Shown here piece after piece: positions 1-6,587 of a stretch of DNA of 19,305 nt; the first letter of the stretch is position 1; every line of letters starts with the position of its first letter. The stretch lies in assembly GCA_003152595.1 (NCBI GenBank), contig PMAM01000073.1, forward strand, positions 2,270 to 21,574, written 5' to 3'. This DNA is from Acidobacterium sp. (GTDB taxonomy: Bacteria > Acidobacteriota > Terriglobia > Terriglobales > Acidobacteriaceae). The translations under genes and the position numbers were made by a program. The notes beneath the pieces were generated by a model. That model was not told the origin of the DNA and did no database searches. It worked only from the letters and a program-made list of their open reading frames with translations.

Positions 1-96
1 CAGGACAGCGGCTTCGGCGAGATTTACGTCAAGAAGCACGAGCAGTTCGAACAGGTCATCAACGAACGCCTCAGCGCTCGCGACGACTGGAGCTAG
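1..96 (+). CDS. C-terminal end of an unidentified protein (5' end outside window)
   Basis: An open frame enters from the left edge and stops at TAG 94-96, leaving 31 residues that begin QDSGFGEIYVKK and end SARDDWS. The tail is charged and probably helical. I do not recognise the family, and too little is present to assign a function. Codon use (GC-rich third positions) matches the neighbouring genes, which supports it being coding. It could also be a chance open frame, since only the 3' end is visible. Confidence 0.5.
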   Translation, partial: QDSGFGEIYVKKHEQFEQVINERLSARDDWS

Positions 97-197
97 ATCA
101 ACCCGAAGCGAAGGATGCCGACGGCCAGGTTCACCCCACAGCAAGAAGCTCACGCCTCAGATATGCAAATGTCCATGGGAATCGCTCCGGTTCTCAG

Positions 198-512
198 CTA
201 AAGGTAATGGGCCGGGAAGTTCCTGTGCCAGCCGGTGAGCAGGGCGTGGCCGTTGGCGACCGGGATGGCGCCCCACGCGACGGCCTGCAGGGATTGGGAG
301 AGGAGGTAGACGATGGAGGCTTCGTCCTCGAGGAGGGGGACGTCGATGGGGCGGTCGGGGCTGGCGCGGAGGTAGCGGTGGTGACGGTGGCAGTGGTCGT
401 GGCCGCGGAGGGACCAGTCCCGGCAGCGGTGGCCGTTGCCGAGGAGGTAGTGGCACTGGCGCTGGGCGGGGGCCTGGCCGCCGGAGGCGGTCTGCTGGTC
501 GAATTCCTGCAT
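198..512 (-). CDS. Small Cys/His-rich protein with a PIDVPLLED motif, unknown function
   Basis: The product is 104 residues. ATG at 512-510 is preceded by a clear AAGGAG with 7 nt spacing, which decides the start. The N-terminal half carries C20, C30, C41, H44 and H45 in a spacing that could bind a metal (C-x9-C-x10-C-x2-HH). It is followed by RPIDVPLLED (residues 54-63) and a helix of the form SIVYLLSQSLQAVAWG. From memory, small proteins with CRC/LRG/CxxH followed by a PLLED helix are common conserved hypotheticals in Acidobacteria, where the C-terminus usually ends in a LLxG-type helix. The last ten residues here (WHRNFPAHYL) look less regular and may be diverged. It lies alone, with TTAGCTG heptamers just upstream of its ribosome-binding site. 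Function unknown; metal binding is inference from the residue pattern. Confidence 0.72.
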   Translation of the reverse strand: MQEFDQQTASGGQAPAQRQCHYLLGNGHRCRDWSLRGHDHCHRHHRYLRASPDRPIDVPLLEDEASIVYLLSQSLQAVAWGAIPVANGHALLTGWHRNFPAHYL

Positions 513-526
513 GATGATTCTCCTTT

Positions 527-554
527 TTAGCTGTCAGCCGTTAGCTGTTAGCGA
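527..554. repeat. Four tandem heptamers (TTAGCTG-type)
   Basis: The units read TTAGCTG, TCAGCCG, TTAGCTG and TTAGCGA without gaps. The block lies directly upstream of the ribosome-binding site of the minus-strand gene at 198-512. The last unit continues as TTAGCGAAAGGC (548-559), which matches 9161-9172 at 11 of 12 positions and links this block to the 15-bp repeats there. Confidence 0.7.
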
Positions 555-620
555 AAGGCGAGCGAGAATTGCGGATAGAAATGGGTGCATACGGTACCGG
601 GAGTCATACAAAAGGCAAAA

Positions 621-672
621 CCCGCGTGTGGGCGGGCACAGAAAAGCCCCGCCGGGAAGGCGAGGCTTTTTT
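621..672 (+). terminator. Intrinsic terminator with a preceding hairpin; possible attenuator
   Basis: The terminator stem is AAAAGCCCCGCC (642-653) with GGCGAGGCTTTT (659-670), one mismatch, loop GGGAA, followed by a T-rich run (667-672, then CC and five more T). Just before it is a second hairpin, CCCGC 621-625 with GCGGG 632-636. The segment GGCGGG (631-636) can instead pair perfectly with CCCGCC (648-653), which would destroy both stems. The geometry is that of antiterminator against terminator. No plus-strand gene clearly ends just upstream, so it either ends a small RNA or attenuates read-through into the permease at 927. The hairpins are seen directly; the regulatory role is inference. 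Confidence 0.65.
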
Positions 673-773
673 CCTTTTTCTACTCTTTAGCGGAACCCGA
701 TCGAGGTCGCCTGTACCGGCGATGCCCTCCCATCCAATTCGTCACATTTCAAGACAACAGGGAACTGGTTGCC

Positions 774-788
774 GTTACGCTACGTAAC
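774..788. promoter_or_regulatory. 15-bp palindrome, candidate operator upstream of the permease
   Basis: GTTACG (774-779) and CGTAAC (783-788) are perfect inverted repeats around CTA, about 140 bp before the permease start. ADOP permeases are often accompanied by PadR-type regulators that bind short AT-ended palindromes. No regulator gene is present in this window, so the assignment is only suggestive. Confidence 0.3.
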
Positions 789-926
789 AGAAACAGCGGA
801 GGCGTGCGCGGAGGTACGTCCGAGCGGAAACAGCTTCCGGCACGTCTAACCTTCGCCAATCGCCAATACAGGTCAGGAGTTTCACCAGAGAGAACCCAGA
901 GGGTCCGGAGAAAGGCAGGAGGGTGG

Positions 927-3350
927 ATGGAGACGTTGCGGCGGAACCTTGGATTCAGTTTGCGGATGCTGGGACGGAATCCTGGCATGAGCTTCACGGT
1001 GTTGCTGACGCTGGCGCTGGGGATCGGCGCGAACACGGCGATCTTCACGGTGGACTATGCGACGCTGCTGGCGCCGCTGCCGTATCCGCACCCGGACCAG
1101 CTGGTGATGGTGTGGTCGAAGATCCAGAACTTCCACAACGGAGTTTCGGCAGGCGACTACACGGACTGGAAGAACCAGTCGGCGGTCTTCTCGGACCTGT
1201 GCGCGTGGACCGGCACGAGCTTCAACGTGGCGACGAAGGATCAGCCGGAATATCTGCAGGCGAGGCTGGAGTCGCCGGAGATGCTGCAGATGATCGGCGA
1301 GCCGGCTTTCCTGGGGCGGTACTTCCTGCCGGAAGAAGGAGTGGAGGGGAAGAATCACGTCGCGGTGCTGACGCACAAGCTGTGGGTGAAGCTGGGCTCG
1401 AACAAGAACATCGTTGGAACGACGATCCGCCTGGACGGACAACCGTACACCGTGGTAGGCGTGCAGCAGCCGGGGGTCTGGGATCACGGCCAGGAGCAGC
1501 TGACGGTGCCGCTGGTGTTCAAGCCGGAGCAGATGAACCACGACTTCCACTGGCTGCTGGTGATGGGGCGGCTGAAGCCGGGCGTCACAGTCAAGCAGGC
1601 GCAGCAGAACATGGATTCGGTGACGCAGCATATCGCCGAGATGTATCCGAAGAGCGACAAAGGATGGGGCTCCTATGTGGAGCCGCTGAAGAACGACTTC
1701 CTGCCGAAAGAGCGGATCCAGATGCTGTGGCTGCTGCTGGGCGCAGTGGGATTCGTGCTGCTGATCGCATGCGTAAACGTGGCAAATTTGTTATTGGCGC
1801 GGGGAATGACGCGACAGAAAGAGATGGCGGTGCGGGGAGCGCTGGGCGCGAGCCGGAAAACGATCTTCGGGCAGCTGCTGACCGAGAGCGTGCTGCTGGC
1901 GCTGGTGGGCGGAGCGCTGGGTGTGGGCGTGGGATACGGGATGCTGCAGGGTCTGATTGCGGTGATGCCGCGGGACACGCTGCCGTATGAGGCGAATCTG
2001 CGGTTGAATATTCCGATTCTGCTGTTCACTCTGCTGGCAACAACGCTGGCCGGGCTGCTGGCGGGCAGTGTGCCGGCATGGTATGCGTCGCGGATCGATC
2101 CGGCGGAGACGTTGAAAGAGGGCGGGCGCACGGGAACCAGCACGGCGAAGCACCGGCTGCGGCGGATTCTGGTGGTGGGGGAATTTACTCTGGCGCTGGT
2201 GCTGCTGGCGGGAGCGGGCCTGGCGATTCACAGCTTCTGGAATCTGACGCGGGTGGATTTGGGAGTCAAAACGGACCACGTCCTGACGTTCTACCTGCCA
2301 GTGCCGGATTCGCGGTCGAAGGACCCGGCGCAAATAAGTGCCTATTACCGTGACATATTGTCGCGCATCGATGCAGTGCCGGGCGTGCAGCACGCGTCGG
2401 CGGAGACGGGCGTGCCGCTGTATGGGGCAGGGTTCGGCATGCCGTTCACGATTGTGGGGGGACCGGCCTACGCCGACCCTTCGCAGCGGCCGGGCGCGGG
2501 ATTCGGGATGGTGACGCCGGATTATTTCTCGACGTTTGGCATACGGCTGGTGAAAGGGCGGCAGCTGAACGATCAGGACACCGGTAACGGCGTGAAGGTG
2601 ATGATGGTGAACGAGAGCTTCGTGAAGAAGTTCTTTCCGGACAAGGACCCCCTGCGGCAACGCATCTCTGTGGAGCAAATCATTCCGGGACAGCAGAAGC
2701 TGGGGCCGCCGCAGGAGTGGCAGATCGTGGGGGTGTATCACGATGTGCATGCGGCGGACCAGAGGGACATTCGTCCCGAGATGCTGATTCCGTTCTGGCA
2801 AATTCCGTGGCCGCAGTCGGGGATTGGAGTGCGAACCGCGGAGGATCCGCTGTCGATGCAGAGGAGCATTGCGGCGGCGGTGCACTCGGTGGATCCGGAG
2901 ATCGCACTGGCACAGCCGGAGACGCTGGATCAGATTCGCAGCGAGACCATGGCCAGCGAGAAGTTCACGTTGATTTTGTTTGGGACGTTTGCGGCGGTGG
3001 CGCTGTTCCTGGCCGTGCTGGGAATTTATGGCGTGATGGCCTTCAGTGTCGCGCAGCGGTCGCACGAACTGGCGCTGCGGATGGCTTTGGGGGCGACGCG
3101 CGGACGGCTGGTGGGGATGGTAGTGCGGGAAGGCCTGATCCTGGCTGCGGTGGGGCTGGGGCTGGGCCTGGTTGGCGCTTACTTTGTGGGGCGCGCCATG
3201 CAGAGCATGCTGTTCGGCGTGCATCCGCTGGATGTGCTGGCGTTTGTATCGGTGGGGCTGGTGCTGATGGCGTCGGCGCTGCTGGCGTGTTATTTGCCGG
3301 CGCGTCGCGCGGCGTCGATTCACCCGATGCAGGTGCTGCGAATGGAATGA
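927..3350 (+). CDS. ADOP-type FtsX/MacB-like ABC transporter permease
   Basis: The product is an 807-residue inner-membrane protein with two copies of the MacB periplasmic-core plus FtsX-permease unit, the layout of acidobacterial duplicated orphan permeases. TM1 is about 21-45, followed by a periplasmic domain to about 265. The first FtsX block is about 268-385, with the signature MAVRGALGASR near 300-310 and a characteristic RIDPAETLKEG. The second copy begins with a TM at about 411-437 and ends with FtsX helices at about 680-705, 735-755 and 770-795 around LALRMALGATRGR. It ends ARRAASIHPMQVLRME, the usual C-terminus of this family. I place the start at 927 (METLRRNLGF) because AGGAGG lies just upstream and ADOP proteins begin this way; the in-frame extension back to 585 looks non-coding. 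No ATPase gene is adjacent. Substrate unknown; membrane export or efflux is inferred from the family. Confidence 0.93.
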   Translation: METLRRNLGFSLRMLGRNPGMSFTVLLTLALGIGANTAIFTVDYATLLAPLPYPHPDQLVMVWSKIQNFHNGVSAGDYTDWKNQSAVFSDLCAWTGTSFNVATKDQPEYLQARLESPEMLQMIGEPAFLGRYFLPEEGVEGKNHVAVLTHKLWVKLGSNKNIVGTTIRLDGQPYTVVGVQQPGVWDHGQEQLTVPLVFKPEQMNHDFHWLLVMGRLKPGVTVKQAQQNMDSVTQHIAEMYPKSDKGWGSYVEPLKNDFLPKERIQMLWLLLGAVGFVLLIACVNVANLLLARGMTRQKEMAVRGALGASRKTIFGQLLTESVLLALVGGALGVGVGYGMLQGLIAVMPRDTLPYEANLRLNIPILLFTLLATTLAGLLAGSVPAWYASRIDPAETLKEGGRTGTSTAKHRLRRILVVGEFTLALVLLAGAGLAIHSFWNLTRVDLGVKTDHVLTFYLPVPDSRSKDPAQISAYYRDILSRIDAVPGVQHASAETGVPLYGAGFGMPFTIVGGPAYADPSQRPGAGFGMVTPDYFSTFGIRLVKGRQLNDQDTGNGVKVMMVNESFVKKFFPDKDPLRQRISVEQIIPGQQKLGPPQEWQIVGVYHDVHAADQRDIRPEMLIPFWQIPWPQSGIGVRTAEDPLSMQRSIAAAVHSVDPEIALAQPETLDQIRSETMASEKFTLILFGTFAAVALFLAVLGIYGVMAFSVAQRSHELALRMALGATRGRLVGMVVREGLILAAVGLGLGLVGAYFVGRAMQSMLFGVHPLDVLAFVSVGLVLMASALLACYLPARRAASIHPMQVLRME

Positions 3351-3355
3351 GGCAA

Positions 3356-3375
3356 TCAGCTGAGAACCGGCCAGC
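3356..3375. repeat. Interspersed repeat unit, TCAGCTGAGAACCGGCCAGC
   Basis: This 20-mer starts 6 bp after the permease stop codon and matches 9176-9195 at 18 of 20 positions. A partial relative (ACCGGTCAGAGGCGAAC) occurs at 3821-3837 in another intergenic gap. All copies seen are outside genes. Confidence 0.55.
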
Positions 3376-3433
3376 GGAGGGTAGAGCGCGAAAAAGGCTC
3401 GTGCCCCCACGGCTGCTGTGGAATTCTTCGAGT

Positions 3434-3461
3434 GTGAAACGATAGCGACGCTCTGTACACT
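3434..3461 (+). promoter_or_regulatory. Weak candidate promoter for the DUF4242 gene
   Basis: GTGAAA (3434-3439) and TACACT (3456-3461) are separated by 16 bp. Both boxes are imperfect matches to TTGACA/TATAAT. It lies about 70 bp before the start codon at 3535, after the permease has ended. Offered as a possibility only. Confidence 0.25.
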
Positions 3462-3534
3462 CTACGAGGTCGGCCGGAGTTGTGCGGATCCTCGCTGAAG
3501 CGGCGACGAACCCATTCCACGAGGAGAAGAGCGC

Positions 3535-3807
3535 ATGCCGAAGTTTGTAATCGAGCGGGAGATTCCGGGCGCGGGAAAGCTGACGAAGGACCAGCTGCAC
3601 GCAATTTCGCAGACCTCGTGTGGTGTGCTGCGCCAAATGGGGCCGGAGATTCAGTGGGTCGAGAGTTTCGTGACCGACGACAAGATTTACTGCATCTATA
3701 ACGCGCCGGACGAGGCCGCGGTGCGGAAACACGCCCAACTGGGCGGCTTCCCGGCGAACCGGGTTTCGCAGGTGCGGACGATGATCGATCCGACGACGGC
3801 GGAATAG
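3535..3807 (+). CDS. DUF4242-type small protein (SCO4226 nickel-binding-like)
   Basis: The product is 90 residues, beginning MPKFVIEREIPGAG and ending RTMIDPTTAE. The pattern (MPxFVIERxIPGAGxL..., YxxDDKIYCxYxAPDE, H66, GGFPANRVSxVR) is that of the DUF4242 family, small ferredoxin-like alpha/beta proteins. One Streptomyces member, SCO4226, is described as nickel-binding. Cys29, Cys53 and His66 are candidate ligands, but I cannot confirm metal binding here. The start is supported by GAGGAGA about 8 nt upstream. The gene stands alone between the permease and a convergent minus-strand gene. Length matches the family. Confidence 0.85.
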   Translation: MPKFVIEREIPGAGKLTKDQLHAISQTSCGVLRQMGPEIQWVESFVTDDKIYCIYNAPDEAAVRKHAQLGGFPANRVSQVRTMIDPTTAE

Positions 3808-3821
3808 CAAGCCGGGCGTCA

Positions 3822-3845
3822 CCGGTCAGAGGCGAACGGGACCGG
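3822..3845. repeat. Inverted repeat between convergent genes
   Basis: CCGGTC (3822-3827) and GACCGG (3840-3845) can form a 6-bp stem with a 12-nt loop in the 53-bp gap between two converging genes. There is no T-run, so terminator activity is uncertain. Part of the sequence resembles the CGGTCAG repeat seen near 9175. Confidence 0.3.
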
Positions 3846-3860
3846 CCGAGATCGTCTGGA

Positions 3861-4094
3861 TCAGAAATTGAAGAATTTGGCGCGGAGCGCAGTTTCGTAT
3901 TCCGTCTTGGCGGAGCGCGCTTTTTCGCTGGCCTCTTCTTCGTCAAGGGCGGCCTTCTCCCACTGGTCGATTTGGGCGACAGAGTGGTTAACCGAGGCGA
4001 GGGTTTCTTCGCGGCGGATGGCGGCGATCCACTCATCGACAGCGGTGCGGTACATTCGCTGTATTTGATCCAGTTCGGGGTAGTCTTCGGCCAT
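3861..4094 (-). CDS. 77-residue charged helical protein, unknown function
   Basis: The product starts MAEDYPELDQIQRMYR and ends LRAKFFNF. Composition is highly charged with heptad-like spacing from about residue 10 to 72 (QIDQWEKAALDEEEASEKA), so a coiled coil or long helical hairpin is likely; there is no signal peptide and no TM segment. The start is fixed by AGGAGG ending 8 nt before the ATG at 4094. A longer open frame reaches 4271, but its added residues look like non-coding translation and lack a ribosome-binding site. I have a memory of similar acidobacterial hypothetical proteins but know no function. It follows the secreted-protein gene at 4252 by 157 bp on the same strand and may share its transcript. 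Confidence 0.75.
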   Translation of the reverse strand: MAEDYPELDQIQRMYRTAVDEWIAAIRREETLASVNHSVAQIDQWEKAALDEEEASEKARSAKTEYETALRAKFFNF

Positions 4095-4251
4095 TTGGGC
4101 ATCCTCCTGACGTGACCAATGTACGGGGGATGTGTGAAGGGATGATGTAAGGAAGGGCAGCGAAAGGATACTGATGGCGGCTGATGGGTATGTGAAATTG
4201 TGACGGAGGGATTTCCGCTCAAACCGAGAACTCGTCCTGCAACGCTGGCGT

Positions 4252-5205
4252 CTATGGGCTGCCGCCACCATTCTCCCGCGCTACCTGGTCGATGATGCGC
4301 TGCAGAAACACCACGCGCAGGTTGATGTGGCTCGCCAGGTCCGGAACGAATTCCGTTACATAGTTGCCGATGGGCGCCGAAGCCCAGCCAGTCCCGATGC
4401 GGGCCGCGCTCGGTCCCCATCCCACCCTCTGATACGGCACGTAGGACACGTCCACGGCCTCCTCGATCATCGACCCGACCACGGTGGAGTAGTTCATCAT
4501 TCCTTTGCCGGTATCGCTGGTAGTCCAGAAGGGCTGAACCGCCGCGTGCAGGATACGCCGCCGCAGCGACGCGTTCGGCATGCGGTGATAGTGCGGGTCC
4601 TGGTGGTCGATCGACGGGATCAGGAAGGTTCCCACAAACTCACCGGTCATGTCTTCGGTGAGGGTGACGCCGCTCAGCTTCGCCCATCCCATCACACCCG
4701 GACCGTAGGGCGAGTGCGCATCCCCAGCCACGGAAAAGAGCGAGGTGCCGCCGATGGTCAGCAGGTTGAAGGGATCGATCACTCCGCGCACAGCGAGCTG
4801 GCCCAGCTCTTTCGGCGTGTAGATGTGGACCGCGTACCGGCGCAGATAGTTGCCGAATAAATCGTCGCTCGGCTGGCAGCAGCTGCGCACAGGAGCGGCG
4901 TTGCTGCACGCCTGCGTGACGCACAACCTGGGCGTGGGCACATAGTTCGGTTGCAGCCCCGGCATGCTGAGCCCGAGGCGCTCCCGCCCCTCGGGCGGAA
5001 ACGTTTGCTGACCAGCAGCGCCGTCCAGTGCGGCCGACTCCAGTCGCGGCCCCGGAGCTGCGCTCAACAGCAGGCCCGAGGTTTCCCCGGTGTTGCCGGC
5101 CAGCACATCGGCGTGGGGCGCCGGCGCATCCGGCAGCTCGGTTTGGGCATGAGCCGTCACCACCGGGCTCAGTGCCAGCATCACGCGACAGGTCCAATGC
5201 ACCAC
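4252..5205 (-). CDS. Secreted protein of an acidobacterial LPDAP family, copy 2
   Basis: The product is 317 residues. It has a short hydrophobic N-terminus (about residues 5-20, ending TAHA) followed by QTELPDAPAP, so signal peptidase cleavage before Q21 and export are likely. A Cys-bearing segment follows (C95, C100, C109, C110). A conserved core (about 125-295) includes YTPKELGQL, LIPSIDHQDPHYHR, MNYSTVVGSM and TEFVPDLASH. The core aligns with the next gene upstream, at 5367-6287. The start used is a GTG at 5205 (a second GTG follows immediately); no good Shine-Dalgarno sequence is visible, so the start is uncertain. A CCGCGG-TTT-CCGCGG hairpin sits in the leader at 5260-5274. Function unknown; envelope location is inference. 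Confidence 0.8.
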   Translation of the reverse strand: MVHWTCRVMLALSPVVTAHAQTELPDAPAPHADVLAGNTGETSGLLLSAAPGPRLESAALDGAAGQQTFPPEGRERLGLSMPGLQPNYVPTPRLCVTQACSNAAPVRSCCQPSDDLFGNYLRRYAVHIYTPKELGQLAVRGVIDPFNLLTIGGTSLFSVAGDAHSPYGPGVMGWAKLSGVTLTEDMTGEFVGTFLIPSIDHQDPHYHRMPNASLRRRILHAAVQPFWTTSDTGKGMMNYSTVVGSMIEEAVDVSYVPYQRVGWGPSAARIGTGWASAPIGNYVTEFVPDLASHINLRVVFLQRIIDQVARENGGGSP

Positions 5206-5366
5206 CCGGAGGTGAAGCTGCCGCCGCCCCCCAGGAGCCTTATGGTCGTGCTGTTCAGCCCGCGGTTTCCGCGGCTTGCCTAAGAGTATTCCCGCTGGAT
5301 CAACCTCCCGCTTGCAGGGCCCGATTACGCCGTTCTATGGCACTCGTCCTGGCAGTTAGACGAAGC

Positions 5367-6287
5367 TCACTGCGTTGCAGACGAGCGCTTGTTCTGCTTG
5401 TGCCGCCGCCACGCGTTGAAGGCGTCGGGCACAAACTCCAGAAGCAGATTGTCGGCCGCCGATCCGGCAATCGACGTCGCCCAGGTTTCCATCACCACAT
5501 GCGCGTTGGCGCTGGGAGCTGGATAGTAAGTCGGCGTCAGCGCCGACGCAGCCAGGTGCCCCACGATATTCGAGTAGTTGAAGCCATGGCTCCCGTTGTC
5601 GTTCTGCGTTACAAACGCGCGCTCCGCGGCCCATCCGGCGCGGCCGAGGTAGCTGCCCGCGGCCTTACGGTAGTAGCGCGGATCCTCGCGCGTCACCATG
5701 GGAAAGAGACTGCTGCAGAAGAAGCGCATCGTGGCCTGGCGCAGCACGGCAGCGCCCAGGCGATCGCCGAAGGCGGTGCTGTCACTGCCGTAATCCGGCG
5801 TGCCGGTGAGCTGTCCATAGCCTGCCGAAATAAACGCGGGCCCCAGCGAGTACCAGGTCGTTTCTTCGTGCAGCCAGAACATCCACTTGTCGTGCGGGTA
5901 CAACGGCACAATGCGTTCCCCGGGATCGACAAACTGCGCCCACTTCCGCTCCTCCCTGGGAGCGTGCTCGATGGGACTGGCTGAGTTTGGATCGGCGTGG
6001 GCCGGCGGGCTTTGATTTTGCCAGCCACCCCCTGTGTCGTCGCCCGCCGCTGTGATCGCCGGTTGCGGCGCATCGGGAAGGGCAGCGAGATTCTGCGCGC
6101 GCATGGAATGCGGGCTGAAGAGAAGAAGTGCGAGCGGCAGAGCAAAGCAAATTGGATGCAAGACGGACAGAGGGCTCCCGGCGGTTAACACAGATTGGAA
6201 GAGACTTTCGCGCCCCGGGATGCATTCACCGGTCTCCGGCGCGCCGTTATCTTCTGCGGCACCAGCCCTGCTGCGCAATTGACCCAT
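5367..6287 (-). CDS. Secreted protein of an acidobacterial LPDAP family, copy 1
   Basis: The open frame gives 306 residues with a hydrophobic segment at about 46-58 (CFALPLALLLF), then SMRAQ and NLAALPDAPQ, suggesting export with cleavage near residue 65. The core contains YPHDKWMFWLHEE, SLFPMVTREDPRYYR (193-207), FNYSNIVGHL and LEFVPDAFNAW, matching the paralogue at 4252-5205 in order and spacing. The ATG at 6287 gives an unusually long pre-sequence and overlaps a good promoter for the opposite strand (6279-6307). The true start may therefore be internal, for example GTG at residue 33 or TTG at residue 43, though neither has a clear ribosome-binding site. Function unknown. The C-terminal end is basic (RRHKQNKRSSATQ). 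Confidence 0.78.
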   Translation of the reverse strand: MGQLRSRAGAAEDNGAPETGECIPGRESLFQSVLTAGSPLSVLHPICFALPLALLLFSPHSMRAQNLAALPDAPQPAITAAGDDTGGGWQNQSPPAHADPNSASPIEHAPREERKWAQFVDPGERIVPLYPHDKWMFWLHEETTWYSLGPAFISAGYGQLTGTPDYGSDSTAFGDRLGAAVLRQATMRFFCSSLFPMVTREDPRYYRKAAGSYLGRAGWAAERAFVTQNDNGSHGFNYSNIVGHLAASALTPTYYPAPSANAHVVMETWATSIAGSAADNLLLEFVPDAFNAWRRHKQNKRSSATQ

Positions 6288-6307
6288 GCCTCGCGGCTCG
6301 CAATACT
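6279..6307 (+). promoter_or_regulatory. Sigma70-type promoter for the 6353-9127 gene run
   Basis: TTGACC (6279-6284) and AATACT (6302-6307) are separated by exactly 17 bp, matching 5/6 and 4/6 of the consensus boxes. It would give a leader of about 40 nt before the ATG at 6353. It overlaps the nominal start of the divergent gene, which argues for an internal start there or for interference between the two. Confidence 0.55.
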
Positions 6308-6352
6308 AAGAGGCAGCCGGACTGGCAGCCATAACCTGGCAGGGAGCATTCC

Positions 6353-6577
6353 ATGGCCGAAACATCGAACGGTCGTTTTGAAAGCATCGGGCGCAAGATG
6401 GACGAGCACTTCGGCGTCTGCAGCGACAAGCTCGAAGACGACGTGAAGCGGGTGATTACGTATCTGAACGAGAAGGTTGTGCCCGAGGTGCGCGAGAACT
6501 CCTCGAAGGCCCTGCGCATCGCCGCCGATCAGTTAGCGCGCCTGGCCGATCATATCGAGCGAACGCGGCGAGCCTGA
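6353..6577 (+). CDS. 74-residue helical protein, unknown function
   Basis: The product begins MAETSNGRFESIGRKMDEHF and ends LADHIERTRRA. It is predicted all-helical and amphipathic, with no signal peptide, TM segment or cysteine-pair motif (a single Cys near residue 23). AGGGAG lies 6 nt before the ATG. It is the first gene after a good promoter and ends 10 bp before the RlpA-family gene, so the two are probably co-transcribed. The sequence has the look of a conserved acidobacterial hypothetical, but I know no function. The VPEVRENSSKALRIAADQLARLADH stretch suggests helix-helix association. Confidence 0.75.
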   Translation: MAETSNGRFESIGRKMDEHFGVCSDKLEDDVKRVITYLNEKVVPEVRENSSKALRIAADQLARLADHIERTRRA

Positions 6578-6587
6578 ACCTTTGACG

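Larger units (their letters stand above)
513..926. other. Gene-free 414-bp leader between divergent genes
   Basis: This stretch separates the small minus-strand gene from the ADOP permease. It holds the heptamers at 527-554, overlapping hairpins ending in a U-rich terminator at 615-672, and a short palindrome at 774-788. An open frame runs in from 585 in phase with the permease. Its translation (Arg-rich, low complexity, crossing the terminator hairpin) does not look like protein, and a Shine-Dalgarno sequence occurs only before the ATG at 927. I see no convincing -35/-10 pair in 680-926. Confidence 0.6.

Noticed and set aside
585..926. In-frame N-terminal extension of the permease (114 residues)
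   Set aside because: It crosses a strong terminator hairpin and reads as Arg-rich non-coding translation. A Shine-Dalgarno sequence and the usual family start occur at 927.
1791..3410. Long minus-strand open frame (539 residues) opposite the permease
   Set aside because: It is antisense to a confident gene, and its His/Arg/Gln-rich composition is typical of a shadow frame in GC-rich DNA.
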